From Alphaproteobacteria bacterium (lineage in GTDB: Bacteria; Pseudomonadota; Alphaproteobacteria; Geminicoccales; Geminicoccaceae), in assembly GCA_026982585.1 (NCBI GenBank), contig JALSGW010000231.1:1-15591 (forward strand): 15,591 bases of DNA, in the 5' to 3' direction. Position 1 is the first letter of the stretch; each line of letters starts with the position of its first letter. Below the pieces are notes generated by a model, which saw only the letters and a program-made list of their open reading frames with translations, did not search any database and was not told the DNA's origin. Below, one piece after another: positions 14,192 to 15,591 of the stretch. Position numbers and translations under genes: made by a program.

Positions 14192-15292
14192 ATGAAGCGT
14201 CGAAGCCTGCTCACCGCGGCGGCCGCCAGCGCTGCCGCCAGCGCCCTGCCCAAGCCGGCGATCTCCCAGGGCCGGCTGCGCTGGCGCATGGTCACCACCT
14301 GGCCCAAGAACTTCCCGGGCCTCGGCACCGGCGCCAACCTGCTCGCCGAACTGATCGGCCGCATGTCCGACGGGCGGCTCGAGGTGGAGGTGTACGGTGC
14401 CGGCGAGATCGTGCCGGCCTTCGAGAGCATGGATGCGGTCTCGAGCGGCACCGTGGAGATGGGCCACGGCGCGCCCTACTACTGGAAGGGCAAGGTGCCG
14501 GCGGCCCAGTTCATCGCCTCGCTTCCCTTCGGCCTCACCGCCCAGGAGCAGAACGCCTGGTTCTACTACGGCGACGGCCAGAAGCTGGCGGACGAGGTCT
14601 ACGCCCAGATGAACGCCAAGTTCTTCCCCTCCGGCAACACCGGCGTGCAGATGGGCGGCTGGTTCAACAAGGAGATCAACAGCCTCGCCGACTACGACGG
14701 CCTCAAGATGCGCATCCCCGGCCTCGGCGGCGAGGTGGTCAAGGCCGCGGGCGGCGTGGTGGTGAACCTGCCGGGCGGCGAGATCATGCCGGCTTTGCAG
14801 TCGGGCTCCATCGACGCCACCGAGTGGGTGGGGCCGTACAACGACCTCGCCTTCGGTTTCTACAAGGTGGCCCGCTACTACTACTATCCGGGCTGGCACG
14901 AGCCGGCGACGGTGCTCGACAACTTCATCAACCTGGATGCCTGGAACAAGCTGCCGGACGACCTCAAGGCCATCGTCGAGGCCGCCAACCGGGCCGTCAA
15001 CCTCAGCGTGCTGTCCGAGTTCCAGGCGCGCAACAACGACTCCCTGGACCAGCTGGTCAACAAGCACGGGGTGGAGGTGCGGCGCTTTCCCGACGAAGTG
15101 CTGAGCGGCCTCGGCAAGGTGGCGGGGGAGGTGCTCACCGCGCTCGCGGACCAGGATCCGCTCTCGAGGCGGGTGCTCGACAACATCCTCGCCTTCCGCA
15201 AGAAGGCCATCTCCTGGGCCCAGGTCTCCGAACAGTCCTACATGACCGCACGGCTGCTGCCCTTCGACTACGCGCGGCCGAGCCAGGGCTAG
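14192..15292 (+). CDS. dctP: TRAP transporter substrate-binding protein (DctP/TakP/FcbT1 type)
   Basis: This 366-residue periplasmic binding protein delivers substrate to a TRAP permease, most likely the DctQM pair encoded 4.6 kb to the left. A twin-arginine signal, MKRRSLLTAAAASAAASALP, suggests Tat export. The mature protein has the TakP/FcbT1 pattern: VTTWPKNFPGLGTGANLLAE, YGAGEIVPAFESMDAVSSG, HGAPYYWKGK, GNTGVQMGGWFNKEI (Gln153), LKMRIPGLGGEV (Arg174), SIDATEWVGPYNDLAFGFYK (Glu211-Trp212) and YYPGWHEP (Glu237). By position, Arg174 is the conserved carboxylate ligand, and Gln153, Trp212 and Glu237 parallel the cation site of Rhodobacter TakP, so a 2-oxo acid or 2-hydroxy acid substrate is likely. 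The ATG at 14192 starts the signal peptide and is well supported. Confidence 0.95.
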   Translation: MKRRSLLTAAAASAAASALPKPAISQGRLRWRMVTTWPKNFPGLGTGANLLAELIGRMSDGRLEVEVYGAGEIVPAFESMDAVSSGTVEMGHGAPYYWKGKVPAAQFIASLPFGLTAQEQNAWFYYGDGQKLADEVYAQMNAKFFPSGNTGVQMGGWFNKEINSLADYDGLKMRIPGLGGEVVKAAGGVVVNLPGGEIMPALQSGSIDATEWVGPYNDLAFGFYKVARYYYYPGWHEPATVLDNFINLDAWNKLPDDLKAIVEAANRAVNLSVLSEFQARNNDSLDQLVNKHGVEVRRFPDEVLSGLGKVAGEVLTALADQDPLSRRVLDNILAFRKKAISWAQVSEQSYMTARLLPFDYARPSQG

Positions 15293-15314
15293 GGCGAGCC
15301 CGGGGCGGCCCGGG

Positions 15315-15344
15315 GACCCCCGCCGCCCGCGGGCGGCGGGGGTC
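15315..15344. terminator. 30-base perfect palindrome between convergent genes
   Basis: Each arm of 15 bases is fully complementary (GACCCCCGCCGCCCG and its reverse complement), with no loop beyond the turn itself. It begins 23 bases after the dctP stop and ends 57 bases before the stop of the next, leftward gene, so it is in the right place for a bidirectional terminator. There is no T-run on either side. Confidence 0.55.
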
Positions 15345-15400
15345 GGCCGAGCTGCCCCGAACGCGCGGCATCGCCCTTGAGGGGCGAACCTTCGCCCGCC

Positions 15401-15591
15401 TCAGCCGATCGGGTTGAAGGCGTCGGCGACGATTTCCTCGAGGATGCGCAGCTCCTCCTTGGCCTTTCCTGCCGCGGGCGGAAGCAGCCGGCGCAGAAAG
15501 CGCTGGGCGTTGCGCTGGCCTTTCTTGGCATCGATGCGGGCGATCGCGAGCAGCACGAGCAGCACCGGATCGATGCCGAGCCGCTGCGCGA
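15401..15591 (-). CDS. Unrecognised protein, C-terminal 62 residues (5' end off window)
   Basis: A minus-strand frame is open from the right edge to a TGA at 15401-15403. The visible end starts AQRLGIDPVLLVLLAIARIDAKKG, continues NAQRFLRRLLPPAAGKAKEELRILEEIVADAFNPIG, and is predicted helical, with a hydrophobic stretch followed by basic and amphipathic helices. G/C-biased third positions and the good stop placement beyond a palindrome support a real gene. I do not recognise the family. An alternative overlapping minus-strand frame (from 15531) has a low-complexity Arg/Ser/Pro-rich product and is considered a shadow. Confidence 0.6.
   Translation of the reverse strand, partial: AQRLGIDPVLLVLLAIARIDAKKGQRNAQRFLRRLLPPAAGKAKEELRILEEIVADAFNPIG

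Noticed and set aside
15289..15531. 80-residue minus-strand frame overlapping the dctP stop
   Set aside because: Arg/Ser/Pro-rich low-complexity product crossing the palindrome. The neighbouring frame ending at 15401 has better composition and stops before the palindrome.
1..15591. tRNA, rRNA, CRISPR array, insertion sequence or phage attachment site
   Set aside because: No cloverleaf, repeat-spacer pattern, transposase or flanking direct repeats were recognised on reading both strands. A tRNA as integration site could lie outside the window.

Overview
The window is very GC-rich (about 70% by eye), with dense genes, short gaps and strongly G/C-biased third codon positions. Protein-level resemblances (alphaproteobacterial-type S24-like regulator, FcbT/TakP-class TRAP transporter, MetZ with the SATKHIDGQGR motif) suggest an alphaproteobacterium, perhaps near the Rhodospirillales or Hyphomicrobiales. 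I infer this from family resemblance and ran no search.

Left part (1 to about 4714, all minus strand): a leftward block of podovirus-type virion genes. In transcription order these are a small Cys/His protein, the head-tail connector (portal), a Bbp19-like protein, a scaffolding protein, the major capsid protein, a tiny protein next to the capsid gene, and the start of a T7 gp11-like tail tubular protein that runs off the left edge. Genes overlap or nearly touch and most have good ribosome binding sites, so the module looks intact here. No integrase, terminase, lysis or replication gene lies in the window.

Boundary (4715-5657): a divergent regulator gene on the plus strand encodes an HTH protein with a LexA/S24-like C-terminal fold. 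By my alignment it has lost both catalytic dyad residues. It may control the phage block or be an ordinary chromosomal gene at its edge.

Right part (5658 to the end): chromosomal metabolism. It holds an aldo/keto reductase (+) and a YhdH/AcuI-type acryloyl-CoA reductase (-) that converge. Divergent from the latter are the TRAP permease genes dctQ and dctM (+). A leftward three-gene unit follows, metZ, an HTD2/MaoC-like hydratase, then a penicillin-acylase-family Ntn hydrolase, joined by two 4-base ATGA overlaps. Divergent from metZ is the TRAP substrate-binding protein gene (+), with a twin-arginine signal and residues matching the 2-oxo-acid site of TakP. The last bases hold the C-terminal end of an unrecognised minus-strand gene.

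Functionally, the right half combines a carboxylate TRAP transporter, whose binding protein and membrane subunits are split by an opposite-strand operon, with CoA-thioester enzymes (AcuI-like, Meh/HTD2-like), a sulfhydrylase and an amidohydrolase. The left half is a compact capsid locus. No stretch over 300 bases lacks a gene. I saw no tRNA, rRNA, CRISPR array, transposase or recognised riboswitch.
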